A DNA stretch of 64,000 nucleotides from Prorocentrum cordatum. Taxonomy: Eukaryota; Sar; Dinophyceae; Prorocentrales; Prorocentraceae. This document shows, in pieces, positions 63,905-64,000 of this stretch. The notes under the pieces are model-generated. The model was not told the DNA's origin. It did no database searches and was given only the letters and a program-made list of their open reading frames with translations. Position 1 is the first letter of the stretch; every line of letters begins with the position of its first letter. Position numbers and translations under genes: made by a program. The stretch covers positions 139,566 to 203,565 of the forward strand of contig CAUYUJ010015497.1 of NCBI GenBank assembly GCA_963575745.1, written 5' to 3'.

Positions 63905-64000
63905 CTAGGCGCCGTCCTAGGCCGTCTTGAAAGGCCCTCTGGAGCCATCTTAGGGGCTCGCATGGATTATTGTGGGTGGTTCATGACGCCTTGCTGGGAT
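63905..64000 (-). repeat. CCAAGA-family block, inverted, cut by window end
   Basis: GGCCGTCTTGAAAGGCCCTC and GGAGCCATCTTAGGGGCTCG begin a further inverted block. Confidence 0.55.

Noticed and set aside
63220-63930. 236-codon plus-strand frame
   Set aside because: Antisense to a minus-strand region with better protein character and an upstream spliced-leader relic; its own composition is Arg/Ser-rich without motifs.

Overview
The window looks like dinoflagellate nuclear DNA. Reasons seen here: a 22-nt match (18 of 22) to the dinoflagellate spliced leader at 63841-63862 on the minus strand, a non-LTR retroelement with reverse transcriptase and RNase H domains and an AGC-type motif B (the 'VVAGCSLATT' style I associate with dinoflagellate LINEs), very low gene density, GC-rich spacer, and an unusual load of trinucleotide microsatellites, long-period satellites and inverted-repeat elements. 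The species cannot be told. No rRNA, tRNA, CRISPR array, operon or bacterial signal was recognised. Most long open frames in the window are by-products of (GGA)n, (CCT)n, (AGT)n and of satellites whose period divides by three, and they are not listed as genes.

Layout. 0-1.2 kb: minus-strand coding traces with a weak spliced-leader-like string upstream. 1.4-2.5 kb: 42-bp satellite and a 'CCAAGAGGCC' repeat block. 3.8-11.4 kb: (GGA)/(CCT)/(GAC) arrays mixed with small dispersed repeats. 12.1-13.4 kb: second 42-bp array and a mini copy of the 90-bp satellite with its hairpin module. 14.2-15.4 kb: possible exon and retroelement-like traces. 17-19.3 kb: microsatellites and a minus-strand candidate gene. 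19.3-29 kb: dispersed repeats, a 100-bp palindrome, GGA arrays, CCAAGA blocks and degenerate 90-bp satellite. 29.2-32.5 kb: a cluster of MITE and foldback elements. 33-38.6 kb: GGA arrays, CCAAGA blocks with a shared head, and a 90-bp satellite interrupted by a coding-like insert. 39.5-43.4 kb: (AGT)n, a 102-bp satellite, (AGT)n. 43.4-49.9 kb: microsatellites, CCAAGA blocks, a TIR element, and a small membrane-protein exon. 50.0-53.8 kb: two head-to-tail composite elements, each with a 5' module, a 90-bp satellite array, a GGA tract and a 3' hairpin. 54.2-55.9 kb: an unrelated 90-bp satellite. 55.9-60.25 kb: a 5'-truncated, decayed LINE on the minus strand. 60.3-63.9 kb: a minus-strand FG-GAP repeat gene and a second minus-strand gene or retrogene that carries the spliced-leader relic.

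How the parts relate. No metabolic pathway is visible. The coherent theme is repeat biology: satellites appear packaged between conserved modules, microsatellites sit inside terminal inverted repeats, and a MITE family shows 8-bp target duplications. The few coding regions are retroelement-derived, retroposed or lone exons. Several contain frameshifts at homopolymers, which may be consensus errors, together with true nonsense or active-site changes that point to decay. All protein calls rest on reading the translations by eye, so family names should be taken as provisional.
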